The notes beneath the pieces are model-generated. The model was given only the letters and a program-made list of their open reading frames with translations. It was not told the DNA's origin and did not search any database. The position numbers and the translations under genes were made by a program. A stretch of DNA of 64,000 nucleotides from Betaproteobacteria bacterium. Its GTDB lineage: Bacteria; Pseudomonadota; Gammaproteobacteria; Burkholderiales; Burkholderiaceae. The stretch covers positions 62,001 to 126,000 of the forward strand of contig CANGHN010000001.1 of assembly GCA_947453825.1 (NCBI GenBank), in the 5' to 3' direction. The first letter of the stretch is position 1; every line of letters starts with the position of its first letter. Positions 1-9,359 of this stretch are shown piece after piece.

Positions 1-55
1 AAGCTCTGTTGAGCTACTTTTACAAAGCATGTCAGAGAAAGAATAAACTCTCTAT

Positions 56-427
56 ATGACTTTGATCACAGATAGAGCTGAGCTAGCTAGCCTAGCCAAA
101 TCCTTTAATGGCAAGCGATGCACTGACTGCCAGGCCTTGTCCTGCATTGGCTGGGAAAGTATTCCAGGCAGCTTTACGACAAAGTCCTTAGAGCAAGTCG
201 GCACCTTGAGGCCTGAGGATGCTGCAGAGTGCTGGGATGAGGACCACCCCAATGGCACCAACTTTTGGTCTGAAGCGGCCCCTATCTCTATGGGATTTCA
301 TCCCTATAACAAATCCGATGTTTATAAATGCAAGCAATGTGGCTGCTTGTATCTACGCTATACAGAATGTGGCGGCTACTATGTGGATGAACGCATTCGG
401 CTACTGGATCCCAAACTCATTTCTTAA
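56..427 (+). CDS. Cys-rich conserved hypothetical protein
   Basis: A 123-residue soluble protein with no signal peptide or membrane segment. It has two Cys clusters: CTDCQALSC near residues 22-30 and CKQCGC near residues 92-97, followed by a Tyr/Gly-rich stretch (LRYTECGGYYVDERIR). The spacing suggests a zinc-ribbon-like metal site, but I do not recognise a characterised family. The first ATG is used; the purine-rich stretch upstream is only a weak ribosome binding site. It converges on lpdA and shares a terminator with it. Function unknown. Confidence 0.7.
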   Translation: MTLITDRAELASLAKSFNGKRCTDCQALSCIGWESIPGSFTTKSLEQVGTLRPEDAAECWDEDHPNGTNFWSEAAPISMGFHPYNKSDVYKCKQCGCLYLRYTECGGYYVDERIRLLDPKLIS

Positions 428-457
428 TCCATACAAAATCTTCAATCAATTCATATG

Positions 458-486
458 AAAAAGCCCCGATCACTCGAGGCTTTTTT
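458..486. terminator. Bidirectional intrinsic terminator
   Basis: The arms AAAAAGCC (458-465) and GGCTTTTT (478-485) pair. The stem continues inward with CGA/TCG after one mismatch, around a TCAC loop. Because of the A-run on one side and T-run on the other, it can end both the hypothetical gene (+) and the pyruvate dehydrogenase operon (-). Confidence 0.8.
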
Positions 487-505
487 ACCAAGAAGCAATT
501 GGCTG

Positions 506-2278
506 TCAAGACCTCTTTTTGACTGGCGGTAGATCTGTGCAATGTCCATGAGCCGCTTCTGCAGCTAAGCCAACAGATTCGCCTAGGGTTGGATGTGGAT
601 GAATCGTTTTACCAATATCCACAGCATCTGCACCCATCTCAATAGCCAAACATACTTCACCAATCAAATCGCCAGCATGGGTACCGACAATACCGCCACC
701 AATAATGCGGTGGGTATTAGCGTCGAAGATTAACTTCGTAAATCCTTCATCGCGACCATTCGCAATTGCGCGGCCACTAGCAGCCCAAGGGAACATACCT
801 TTTTCATAAGCAATGCCTTGCGCTTTGCATTGCTCCTCAGTAAGACCGGCCCAAGCTACCTCTGGATCAGTATAGGCAACCGATGGGATCTGCTTCGCAT
901 CGAAATAAGACTTTTCTCCAAAGGCAACCTCAGCTGCAACATGTCCTTCATGAACCGCCTTATGAGCAAGCATTGGCTGCCCAACAATATCGCCAATCGC
1001 GAAGATATTTTGCACATTGGTACGCATTTGCTTGTCAACTGGAATGAAGCCACGCTCATCAACCTGAACACCTGCTTGACCAGCATCGATTTTTTTGCCA
1101 TTTGGTGTACGGCCAACCGCAACCAATACCAAATCATAAGTTTGTGCTTCTGCAGGTGCGTTCTCACCTTCAAATGTCACCTGAATACCATCGGGTTTTA
1201 CTTCTGCTTTTGCAGCGCGCGTTTTGAGCATGACTTTTTCAAAACGGCCAGCATTGAACTTTTCCCAAACTTTCTCGAGATCACGATCAGCACCTGCCAT
1301 CAGACCATCCATCATCTCCGCAATATCAATGCGTGAACCAAGCGTGCTGTAAACGGTGGCCATTTCTAAACCGATAATGCCGCCACCAATTACCAACATT
1401 CTTTTAGGAATACTCTTTAGCAATAAAGCGCCAGTACTATCTACGATGCGAGGATCTTCTGGTAAGAAAGGCAACTTCACTGGCTGACTACCAGCAGCAA
1501 TAATGGCTTTCTGAAAACGCACCACTTCTTTTTGGCCTGTCAGGTCTTGGCCTGCGCCACCAGTTAACTCTACCTCAACATGGTTGGCATCCAAAAAACG
1601 GCCTAAGCCACGCACCACTTTGACCTTGCGTGCTTTAGCCATACCAGCTAAGCCACCCGTTAATTTAGCAATAACAGACTCCTTATAGCCGCGCAATTGA
1701 TCGATCTCGATCTTTGGTGCGCCAAAGGTGATGCCATGCTTAGCCATGGTCTTGACTTCATCCATCACAGAGGTGGTATGGAGTAAAGCTTTTGATGGAA
1801 TACAACCTACGTTCAAACAAACTCCGCCTAAAGTGGCGTAACGCTCTACTAATAGGGTATTCATACCGAGGTCGGCACTGCGAAATGCTGCGCTATAGCC
1901 ACCAGGTCCAGCACCAAGGACTAAAGTTTCACACTCGTGATCAACTTTACCGCTGTACTGGCCGGCTTTTGGAGCTGGAGCTAGAGCTGCCGGAGCTTGT
2001 ACCGGAGCAATTACTGGAGCCGCCGCTGAAACTGCAGCAGCACTTACCTCTATCTCAGCAATGACAGAGCCCTTACTTACTTTGTCGCCCAGTTTGGCGG
2101 AAATATTCGTGACCGTTCCAGACGCATCGGCAGGAACTTCCATTGTTGCCTTATCTGATTCAAGAACTAATAAAGGCTGCTCTTTTTCAATTACATCACC
2201 GACCTTAACCAGTATTTCAATCACCGGAACATCAGCGTAATCGCCAATATCTGGGACGAGGATCATTTGCTTAGACAT
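506..2278 (-). CDS. lpdA: Dihydrolipoyl dehydrogenase (E3) with N-terminal lipoyl domain
   Basis: FAD-dependent E3 subunit of the pyruvate dehydrogenase complex; it reoxidises dihydrolipoamide on E2 and reduces NAD+. At 590 aa it is longer than the usual ~475 aa because residues 1-80 form a lipoyl domain with the lipoylated Lys43 in ESDKAT. An Ala/Pro-rich hinge follows. Then come the FAD motif GAGPGGYSAA (about 122), the redox disulfide GGVCLNVGCIPSK, the NAD motif GGGIIGLEMA and the C-terminal HPHPTLGE with the active-site His. The start ATG has a strong AAGGAGGG site. Last gene of aceE-aceF-lpdA, 9 nt after aceF. Lipoyl-tagged E3 is known in betaproteobacteria. Confidence 0.97.
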   Translation of the reverse strand: MSKQMILVPDIGDYADVPVIEILVKVGDVIEKEQPLLVLESDKATMEVPADASGTVTNISAKLGDKVSKGSVIAEIEVSAAAVSAAAPVIAPVQAPAALAPAPKAGQYSGKVDHECETLVLGAGPGGYSAAFRSADLGMNTLLVERYATLGGVCLNVGCIPSKALLHTTSVMDEVKTMAKHGITFGAPKIEIDQLRGYKESVIAKLTGGLAGMAKARKVKVVRGLGRFLDANHVEVELTGGAGQDLTGQKEVVRFQKAIIAAGSQPVKLPFLPEDPRIVDSTGALLLKSIPKRMLVIGGGIIGLEMATVYSTLGSRIDIAEMMDGLMAGADRDLEKVWEKFNAGRFEKVMLKTRAAKAEVKPDGIQVTFEGENAPAEAQTYDLVLVAVGRTPNGKKIDAGQAGVQVDERGFIPVDKQMRTNVQNIFAIGDIVGQPMLAHKAVHEGHVAAEVAFGEKSYFDAKQIPSVAYTDPEVAWAGLTEEQCKAQGIAYEKGMFPWAASGRAIANGRDEGFTKLIFDANTHRIIGGGIVGTHAGDLIGEVCLAIEMGADAVDIGKTIHPHPTLGESVGLAAEAAHGHCTDLPPVKKRS

Positions 2279-2287
2279 AGACCCTCC

Positions 2288-3886
2288 TTATAAAGTGGCG
2301 CGACGGAAGTCGGCTAAAAGTTGAGCAATATAGACATTAAAGCGTGTAGCTAATGCACCATCGATCACACGATGGTCAGCAGAAAGCGACAATGGGCAAA
2401 TGAGGCGAGGTACAAACTGCTTGCCATCCCATACCGGCTTCATTGCAGCTTTACTAACGCCTAAGATTGCAACCTCGGGGGCATTCACGATTGGGGAGAA
2501 ATACGTTCCACCGATACCGCCCAAAGAAGAAATTGTGAAGCTGGCGCCCTGCATTTGATCCGGCTTCAATTTGCCATCACGAGCTAAGGCAGCTAACTCA
2601 GAGGTTTCATTAGCAAGTTCAAAAATACCCTTCTTCTCTGCATTTTTAATAACCGGTACAACTAATCCCGTTGGTGTATCGGCTGCAAAGCCAATATTGA
2701 AATATTTCTTCAGAATCAAATCATCGCCATCAAGCGAGCTATTAAATTCTGGATATTTCTTCAGAGCAGCAACAGCAGCCTTCATCATGAAAGCAAGCAT
2801 CGTAATCTTGACGCCTTTTTTCTCATTATCTTTATTAGTCATCACGCGGAATGCTTCTAAGTCAGTGATATCTGCATCCTCATGGTAAGTAACCGCCGGA
2901 ATCATTACCCAGTTGCGGCCTAAATTCGCTGCAGTGAGTTTCTTAATGCGATTTAGCGGTTGACGCTCAATCTCACCAAACTTAGCAAAATCTACTTTGG
3001 GCCAAGGAATCAAATTCAGACCGCCCAAGCTGCCGCCGCTTGATGCAGCAGCAGGACTACCTGCGCCAGCACTCATTGCAGCTTTCACAAATGCTTGCAC
3101 ATCCTCTTGAGTAATGCGCCCCTTTGGACCAGAACCCTTGACCTGATTGATCGTGACCCCAAGTTCGCGAGCAAACTTACGTACAGATGGACTTGCATGA
3201 CTTAGGGTTGGATCAACAGCTGGTGGCGCATGAATAATTGGTGGTGGTGCAGGCGCACGGGCAATAGGAGGCTCGACTACAGGAGACTTACTTACCGCTG
3301 GCGGGGTAACTGTTGCTATTGTGGCTGGGGCTGGGGCAGAAGATCCGCCTTCCAAAATCAACACAAGCGATCCTTCAGAAAGATGATCGCCAACCTTTAC
3401 TTTGACTTCCTTAACCACACCCGAGTGTGATGATGGAACATCCATGGTGGCTTTATCGGATTCAAGCACCACAATCGATTGCTCTTTCTCGACCTGATCG
3501 CCTGCTTTAACCAGAACCTCAATGACCGGCACATCTTTATAGTCACCAATATCGGGGACTTTGATTTCAATTGGTGTGCCACCTGTACTTACTGGTGCAG
3601 CAGATACAGTGGCATTTGCTGGAGCAGGAGCAGCCCTTGTACCAACGCCCTCTTCCAGAGTAATCACTATAGAACCTTGGGATAGGCTATCCCCAACCTT
3701 TACTTTGACTTCCTTAACCACACCCGAGTGTGATGATGGAACATCCATGGTGGCTTTATCGGATTCAAGTACAACAATCGATTGCTCTTTCTCGACCTGA
3801 TCGCCTGCTTTAACCAGAACCTCAATGACTGGCACATCTTTATAGTCACCAATATCGGGGACTTTGATTTCAATTATTTGACTCAT
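2288..3886 (-). CDS. aceF: Pyruvate dehydrogenase E2, dihydrolipoamide acetyltransferase
   Basis: Core acetyltransferase of the pyruvate dehydrogenase complex, moving acetyl from lipoyl-Lys to CoA. Order: lipoyl domain 1 (about 4-80, Lys44 in ESDKAT), Ala/Pro linker, lipoyl domain 2 (about 105-181, Lys145), long Ala/Pro linker, peripheral-subunit-binding domain (about 229-268, SPSVRKFARELGV), then the catalytic domain ending in SADHRVIDGA. At 532 aa with two lipoyl domains it is of ordinary size. The two lipoyl repeats are almost identical in DNA, whereas the lipoyl domain on lpdA has diverged. It lies 12 nt after aceE. Confidence 0.97.
   Translation of the reverse strand: MSQIIEIKVPDIGDYKDVPVIEVLVKAGDQVEKEQSIVVLESDKATMDVPSSHSGVVKEVKVKVGDSLSQGSIVITLEEGVGTRAAPAPANATVSAAPVSTGGTPIEIKVPDIGDYKDVPVIEVLVKAGDQVEKEQSIVVLESDKATMDVPSSHSGVVKEVKVKVGDHLSEGSLVLILEGGSSAPAPATIATVTPPAVSKSPVVEPPIARAPAPPPIIHAPPAVDPTLSHASPSVRKFARELGVTINQVKGSGPKGRITQEDVQAFVKAAMSAGAGSPAAASSGGSLGGLNLIPWPKVDFAKFGEIERQPLNRIKKLTAANLGRNWVMIPAVTYHEDADITDLEAFRVMTNKDNEKKGVKITMLAFMMKAAVAALKKYPEFNSSLDGDDLILKKYFNIGFAADTPTGLVVPVIKNAEKKGIFELANETSELAALARDGKLKPDQMQGASFTISSLGGIGGTYFSPIVNAPEVAILGVSKAAMKPVWDGKQFVPRLICPLSLSADHRVIDGALATRFNVYIAQLLADFRRATL
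3390..3572 (-). repeat. Near-identical lipoyl-domain repeat, copy encoding domain 2
   Basis: A 183-bp stretch inside aceF matches 3693-3875 with only three mismatches by direct reading. It encodes most of lipoyl domain 2. The copies are 303 bp apart in the same orientation. Confidence 0.95.
3693..3875 (-). repeat. Near-identical lipoyl-domain repeat, copy encoding domain 1
   Basis: Partner of 3390-3572: 180 of 183 bases identical. It encodes most of lipoyl domain 1 of AceF. Recombination between copies would delete exactly one domain in frame, since 303 bp is 101 codons. Confidence 0.95.
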
Positions 3887-3898
3887 GCTGATCTCGTA

Positions 3899-6595
3899 TT
3901 AAACCGTCATAGGGTTTGGTTTGGTGGTGTCAATGCCATACTTTTTAATCGCCTCAGCTAACTTTTGACGATCCAACTGACCTGCATCCACCAGGGATCT
4001 TAAGGCGGTCACTGCTATCCAGCGGCGATCTACTTCAAAGAAGTCACGTAGTTTTTCACGAGTATCGGAACGGCCAAAGCCATCAGTCCCCAATACCTCA
4101 TAGCGACGACCCATATGCTGAATCGCCGGACGAATCTGCTCGGCAAATAAGCGAACATAATCAGTCGCAGCAACGATTGGTCCAGAGCTATCTTTTAAGC
4201 ACTTCTCAACGTGGGAAAGAGCAGGTGCAGCAGTTGGGTTTAAAAGATTACTACGGTGAACTGCATTCCAATCACGACCTAACTCTGTAAAGCTTGGGCA
4301 ACCCCATAAATCCGATGCGATACCCCAGTCTTGATGAAGCATCTCAGCAGCCTCAATGACTTCACGAAAAATCGTACCTGATCCCAAGAGCTGAACGCGT
4401 AGTTTTGCATTGCTATCACCAACTGACTTAAGCTTATACATGCCTTTGATAATGTCTTGCTCGGCGCCTTTAGGCATTGCAGGATGAGCGTAGTTCTCAT
4501 TCATCAAAGTAACGTAGTAATAGACATCTTCCTGCACTTCTAACATCCGGCGCATACCATCCTGAATCACCACCGCTAATTCAAATGAGAATGTAGGATC
4601 GTAGCTAATACAGTTTGGCACTGCCCCGCTCCAAAGATGACTATGGCCATCTTCATGCTGCAAGCCTTCGCCATTCAGCGTGGTTCTACCGGCCGTACCA
4701 CCTAACAAGAAGCCGCGACTACGCATATCACCTGCTGCCCAAGCTAAGTCGCCAATCCGCTGGAAGCCAAACATGGAGTAGAAAATATAAAACGGCAGCA
4801 TTGGAACGCCATGCGTGGAATAAGAAGTGGCAGCGGCGATCCAATCACACATACCACCCGCCTCATTAATACCTTCCTGCAAAATCTGACCAGTCTTATC
4901 CTCTTTGTAGAACATCAGCTGATCGTGATCTTCTGGCGTATATAGCTGACCTAACTGATTCCAAATACCCAATTGGCGGAACATGCCTTCCATGCCAAAA
5001 GTACGTGACTCATCAGGAACAATAGGGACTACTCGCTTACCTAATACTTTGTCGCGCACAACGGTATTGAGCATCCTGACGAATGCCATCGTAGTAGAAA
5101 TTTCACGACCTTCAGTCGTCGCCTCTAGCAAAGGAGCAAAAGCATCTAAAGCTGGTACAGGCAGGCTTTCTGCTTTGGTGCGACGTTGCGGCAAGTAGCC
5201 GCCTAACTCTTGACGACGGGCCTTCATGTATTCGAGTTCAGGACTGCCCTCAGCAAATTTCACTAAAGGCATTTCGTCTAATTGCTCATCCTTTACGGGA
5301 ATCTCAAAGCGATCACGAAAGCGACGCACGTCATCCGCATTCATCTTCTTGGCTTGGTGCGCAATATTCATTGCCTCACCTGAGCCGCCCATACCGTAGC
5401 CCTTAATGGTATGAGCCAAAATTACCGTTGGCTGGTCTTTATGGTTTACTGCCGCATGAAACGCTGCATATACCTTATGAGGATCATGACCACCACGATT
5501 CAGTTGCCAAATTTCATCATCACTCCAATCGCTTACTAAAGCCTTAAGCTCTGGCGTATTAAAAACAATCTCACGAACATAGGCACCATTTTTCGATTTC
5601 ATCGTCTGGTATTGACCATCAACAATTTCACCTAGACGTTGCATCAAGATGCCTTTTTTGTCACGAGCAAACAATGCATCCCATTGACCGCCCCACACCA
5701 CTTTAAGAACGTTCCAGCCGGCGCCACGGAACTCGCTCTCGAGCTCTTGAATAATCTTGCCGTTTCCGCGTACTGGGCCATCTAAGCGTTGTAGGTTGCA
5801 ATTGACAACAAAAATGAGGTTATCGAGTTTTTCACGACCGGCCATACCAATCGCGCCCAATGATTCTGGCTCATCAGTTTCACCATCGCCTAAAAAGGCC
5901 CAGACTTTGCGGCTTTCATGCTTGATGAAGCCACGATCTTGCATGTAGCGCATGAAGCGTGCTTGATAGATAGCCATGATTGGGCCAAGGCCCATCGATA
6001 CTGTTGGGAACTGCCAGAAGTCAGGCATCAGCCATGGATGCGGATAACTTGAGATACCTTTACCACCAACCTCCTGACGGAAGTTATCGAGTTGCTCATC
6101 ATTCAGCCTGCCTAACATATAGGCTCTGGCGTATACACCCGGGGCTGAGTGACCCTGTACAAAAATCAGATCACCGCCATGCTCAGGAGATGGCGCATGC
6201 CAAAAATGATTAAAGCCTACATCGTATAAAGTGGCTGCCGACTGGAATGAAGAAATGTGTCCGCCAACGTTGGTATCTTTATTAGCGCGCAAGACCATTG
6301 CCATCGCATTCCAACGCGTATAAGAACGAATACGATGCTCTACATTTTGATCGCCAGGCAAACGTGCTTGATTTTCAACGGGAATCGTATTGATATAAGG
6401 GGTTTCTGCATGAAACGGTTGATCAACGCCATTGACACGCGCGTGTGAGATTTGTTGATCTATTAAGAAGGCAGCTCTTTCAGGGCCCTCGTTATGGATC
6501 ACGCCATCAAGAGCCTGCAACCACTCCTGAGTTTCTCCAGGATCTACATCTTGAGGATTCTTTGCACCTAAAACCTGTTCAGGAACGGCTGCCAT
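3899..6595 (-). CDS. aceE: Pyruvate dehydrogenase E1 component, homodimeric type
   Basis: Thiamine-diphosphate enzyme that decarboxylates pyruvate and reductively acetylates the lipoyl groups of E2. At 898 aa it fits the homodimeric AceE family (about 887 aa in E. coli). The ThDP/Mg motif runs from GDGETDEPESLGAIGMAG to NCNLQRLDGPVRGNGK. The catalytic loop region with DADDVRRFRDRF and the transketolase-like middle domain (EGLQHEDGHSH) are present. The ATG follows TTGGAGATAAGTT. First gene of aceE-aceF-lpdA, with its own sigma70-like promoter and divergent from a two-component system. Confidence 0.97.
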   Translation of the reverse strand: MAAVPEQVLGAKNPQDVDPGETQEWLQALDGVIHNEGPERAAFLIDQQISHARVNGVDQPFHAETPYINTIPVENQARLPGDQNVEHRIRSYTRWNAMAMVLRANKDTNVGGHISSFQSAATLYDVGFNHFWHAPSPEHGGDLIFVQGHSAPGVYARAYMLGRLNDEQLDNFRQEVGGKGISSYPHPWLMPDFWQFPTVSMGLGPIMAIYQARFMRYMQDRGFIKHESRKVWAFLGDGETDEPESLGAIGMAGREKLDNLIFVVNCNLQRLDGPVRGNGKIIQELESEFRGAGWNVLKVVWGGQWDALFARDKKGILMQRLGEIVDGQYQTMKSKNGAYVREIVFNTPELKALVSDWSDDEIWQLNRGGHDPHKVYAAFHAAVNHKDQPTVILAHTIKGYGMGGSGEAMNIAHQAKKMNADDVRRFRDRFEIPVKDEQLDEMPLVKFAEGSPELEYMKARRQELGGYLPQRRTKAESLPVPALDAFAPLLEATTEGREISTTMAFVRMLNTVVRDKVLGKRVVPIVPDESRTFGMEGMFRQLGIWNQLGQLYTPEDHDQLMFYKEDKTGQILQEGINEAGGMCDWIAAATSYSTHGVPMLPFYIFYSMFGFQRIGDLAWAAGDMRSRGFLLGGTAGRTTLNGEGLQHEDGHSHLWSGAVPNCISYDPTFSFELAVVIQDGMRRMLEVQEDVYYYVTLMNENYAHPAMPKGAEQDIIKGMYKLKSVGDSNAKLRVQLLGSGTIFREVIEAAEMLHQDWGIASDLWGCPSFTELGRDWNAVHRSNLLNPTAAPALSHVEKCLKDSSGPIVAATDYVRLFAEQIRPAIQHMGRRYEVLGTDGFGRSDTREKLRDFFEVDRRWIAVTALRSLVDAGQLDRQKLAEAIKKYGIDTTKPNPMTV

Positions 6596-6646
6596 AACTT
6601 ATCTCCAATAAGTACTTCGCTATGAGTAACTAACTTTATAGACAAC

Positions 6647-6675
6647 ATTTTAGGAAGTTATATGGGTGTAAACAA
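6647..6675 (-). promoter_or_regulatory. Probable sigma70 promoter of aceE-aceF-lpdA
   Basis: On the minus strand TTGTTT (6675-6670), 17 bp and TAAAAT (6652-6647). The predicted leader is about 45 nt and ends in a good ribosome binding site. An inverted repeat lies directly upstream of the -35 box. Confidence 0.55.
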
Positions 6676-6683
6676 GCAATTTT

Positions 6684-6714
6684 CCACATAATGATAATAT
6701 TTCTCATAATGTGG
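6684..6714. promoter_or_regulatory. Inverted repeat in the aceE / sensor kinase divergent region
   Basis: The 11-bp arms CCACATAATGA and TCATAATGTGG have one mismatch and are separated by a 9-bp AT-rich spacer. The repeat sits 8 bp upstream of the aceE -35 box and about 85 bp before the kinase start. A regulator site is the simplest reading. It does not resemble the PdhR site of E. coli. Confidence 0.5.
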
Positions 6715-6799
6715 TATTTTATTGCGCCGCAAAGTAACTATTTAGAGAGTGTCAAAAATACTGTTTAAAGGCTTTAATCAGGCAAAATGAGCTTCATTC

Positions 6800-9322
6800 A
6801 TGAAATTCAAAGCTTTTTTCGGCTTACTACTCAGCCCATTCAAATGGCTCCGCAAAATACGGGGATTTAAGCTCGTATACACCCCACTAATTGCCATTGT
6901 TGTTTTTACGGCGGTGATGGGTGTGATTTTGGGAACGCTCCAACTGCAAGAAAAGACTCAACAAGAGTCCGCGCTATTTCGAGAGCTCTCATTAGCAAAG
7001 CAACGGATTCAACTTCGCTTTGTTAATAATTTAGATACCTTGGTATCGATTAATCGCCAATTAGTAGTCAGCGAAGATCCAACGAGATTAAAACCACTCA
7101 CCTATGAATTGATGAATGACCTCGTAGTCAATAATCATGAAATTGTCAGAATTATTTGGCTAAACGCAAATCTTCAGCGTCAATGGATGGTGCCACAAAC
7201 CAACAGTAAATCAGATTGGCTAAATAAAACTCAGAACGATCAAAGGGTCTATGATGGACTTGTCACAACCATAGAGCTCAGTAGAGTTACTAGTCGAGCT
7301 GCCTTTAGTCAATTTATTTCGCTTAATCTTCCGAGCGAAGACCTCATTGCCAAAGAGCGGCAAACCGTTTTTTGGCAAGTAGTACCGAATATCGTTGGCG
7401 GAGAGATTACTGGCTTTTTAGCAGCCCTCTACACCACCCAAGGCATATTGGATATTGTGCCATCCGAGTTAAAAGCTCACTATCGCTTCACGCTACTGAC
7501 TGATAACGAAAAAGTTTTAGCGATTTCTTCTGATCGCAATACTCCAAAAAGGGCTTTTAGCAACCAAACCAGTTTAGATATTGGCGTACTCAGCCCAAAC
7601 CTAACCCTGCGGATTGATACCTACCCTCCCCCAACCAATCTCACCTTCCGGATGTTGATTGGTGTCGTTATAGGCCTTTCTTTATTTGTGATCTGGAGTC
7701 TGTGGTCAGTGCTGAAACAAATGCAAGTTCGCCAAGAAGCAGAAGCAAATCTACGTACAGAAACAAACTTTCGAAATGCCATGGAAAATTCAACTCCGGT
7801 TGGAATGCGTGCGCATGATATGGAAAAGCGTATTACTTACGTTAACCGTGCCTTCTGCGAGATGACAGGCTGGGAAGCTTCAGAGCTGATAGGCTTAAAG
7901 CCTCCATTTCCATTCTGGCCTGACAATAGTAGAGATGAGCTCGTAGAAAAGATGAATCGAGCCTTGAGCTCAGACATTAGCGCTGGCATGAAAGCAGGTA
8001 TTGAGGGCGCTATCTTGTGCCGCGATGGCTCCTTAATTCAGACGCGCACCTTTATTGCACCCCTCATTGATGAGAAAGGTAAGCAAACGGGTTGGGTAAC
8101 CTCCTTGATCGATATTTCAGAGCCAAAAAAGATTCGTGAAGAACTGGCTGCCTCTCAAGAACGCTTCACTACTGTCCTAGAAGGTCTAGATGCCGCAGTG
8201 TCAGTCGTCGACCTAGAAACTGACAGACTTTTGTTTGCCAATCGCTTTTATCGAGAAAATTTTGGGGATGACTCTAAAGGCCATTTCAAGCTGACTGGCA
8301 ATAGCAACAATTTGAAAACCTTGCATGATGTTGCCGAAGATCTCCAAGACTCGCCCCCCGGAATACCCACTTCCTTCTTGTATCAAGAATCAGAATCTGA
8401 AGAGATTCGACTCGATGATGATGGCGCTAAATGGTACGAGGTAAGACGTCGCTTTATTCCCTGGGTAGATGGTCACTTAGCTCAGCTCTTAATTGCTACG
8501 GATATTACTGCACGTAAAAATGCCGATGAGCTCATGCGTCAACAGGAAGAGCGCATGCAATTTACTAGTCGCTTAACAACTATGGGTGAAATGGCATCTT
8601 CTCTAGCGCACGAATTAAATCAGCCACTTGCTGCGATTTCTAATTACTGTATGGGTGTAGCTAAACGCTTAGAGGGCAATCTGGATCCAACTATCAGCAA
8701 AGATATTTTGCCTGCTCTTGAAAAAGCATCGGACCAAGCCCATAGAGCTGGCACCATCATTCAACGTATTCGTGGCTTTGTAAAACGTAGTGAGCCGCAA
8801 CGCAAACATACCGCCATTAGCGAAATCATTAGTGATGCAGTTGGGCTGATTGAAATTGAAGCGCATCGTCATCGCCTTAGCATTACCTCTCAGATTGCTG
8901 AAAACCTTCCCGAGGTTGACATCGATCCAGTCCTGATTTTACAGGTGCTAGTAAATCTCTTGAAAAATGCGCTTGACAGTGTGCGGGAGGCTTACCCACT
9001 TTCTTCTCGCTGGTCTGCGCCGCCCGTAAATATCAGCGCTGATTTAGATACCAGCACTTTCCCAGCAATGCTCAGAATACGGGTAACTGACTCAGGGGGC
9101 GGTATTGCAGAATCGGTCATCGAGCGCATGTTTGAGCCATTTTTTAGCACCAAAACCGATGGGATGGGCATGGGGCTCAATATTTGCCGCTCCATCATTG
9201 AATCGCATCATGGGCGCCTCTGGGCATCCAATATCATGGACTCAGAACATACTAGACTGGCTGGTTGCACCTTTACAATACTCTTACCTTTAGAATCTCC
9301 TGATTCCAGGGAAAATGGATAA
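6800..9322 (+). CDS. Membrane PAS-domain sensor histidine kinase
   Basis: An 840-residue sensor kinase. One membrane segment lies at about 26-47 and another at about 284-306, enclosing a roughly 235-residue extracytoplasmic sensor region. Two PAS domains follow (about 325-440 and 450-575). The HisKA box AHELNQPLAAISNY contains the phospho-acceptor His604, and the ATPase domain has N- and G-box motifs (LLKNALDSV, DSGGG, GMGMGLNICRSII). The H-box belongs to the FixL/DctS/TodS-like group. The paired regulator follows 37 nt later. It diverges from the pyruvate dehydrogenase operon, which suggests but does not prove a carbon-acid signal. Signal unknown. Confidence 0.9.
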   Translation: MKFKAFFGLLLSPFKWLRKIRGFKLVYTPLIAIVVFTAVMGVILGTLQLQEKTQQESALFRELSLAKQRIQLRFVNNLDTLVSINRQLVVSEDPTRLKPLTYELMNDLVVNNHEIVRIIWLNANLQRQWMVPQTNSKSDWLNKTQNDQRVYDGLVTTIELSRVTSRAAFSQFISLNLPSEDLIAKERQTVFWQVVPNIVGGEITGFLAALYTTQGILDIVPSELKAHYRFTLLTDNEKVLAISSDRNTPKRAFSNQTSLDIGVLSPNLTLRIDTYPPPTNLTFRMLIGVVIGLSLFVIWSLWSVLKQMQVRQEAEANLRTETNFRNAMENSTPVGMRAHDMEKRITYVNRAFCEMTGWEASELIGLKPPFPFWPDNSRDELVEKMNRALSSDISAGMKAGIEGAILCRDGSLIQTRTFIAPLIDEKGKQTGWVTSLIDISEPKKIREELAASQERFTTVLEGLDAAVSVVDLETDRLLFANRFYRENFGDDSKGHFKLTGNSNNLKTLHDVAEDLQDSPPGIPTSFLYQESESEEIRLDDDGAKWYEVRRRFIPWVDGHLAQLLIATDITARKNADELMRQQEERMQFTSRLTTMGEMASSLAHELNQPLAAISNYCMGVAKRLEGNLDPTISKDILPALEKASDQAHRAGTIIQRIRGFVKRSEPQRKHTAISEIISDAVGLIEIEAHRHRLSITSQIAENLPEVDIDPVLILQVLVNLLKNALDSVREAYPLSSRWSAPPVNISADLDTSTFPAMLRIRVTDSGGGIAESVIERMFEPFFSTKTDGMGMGLNICRSIIESHHGRLWASNIMDSEHTRLAGCTFTILLPLESPDSRENG

Positions 9323-9359
9323 ATACTGCATTCTTTAGATTTACCTCGCGAGACCTGAT

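Noticed and set aside
818..1336. A 172-codon plus-strand frame inside lpdA
   Set aside because: Antisense to a strongly conserved gene; a frame shadow with no family signature.
6800..9322. Haem oxygen sensor FixL
   Set aside because: The FixJ-type partner is suggestive, but I cannot identify a haem-binding PAS His, and the large extracytoplasmic region points to a ligand sensor instead.
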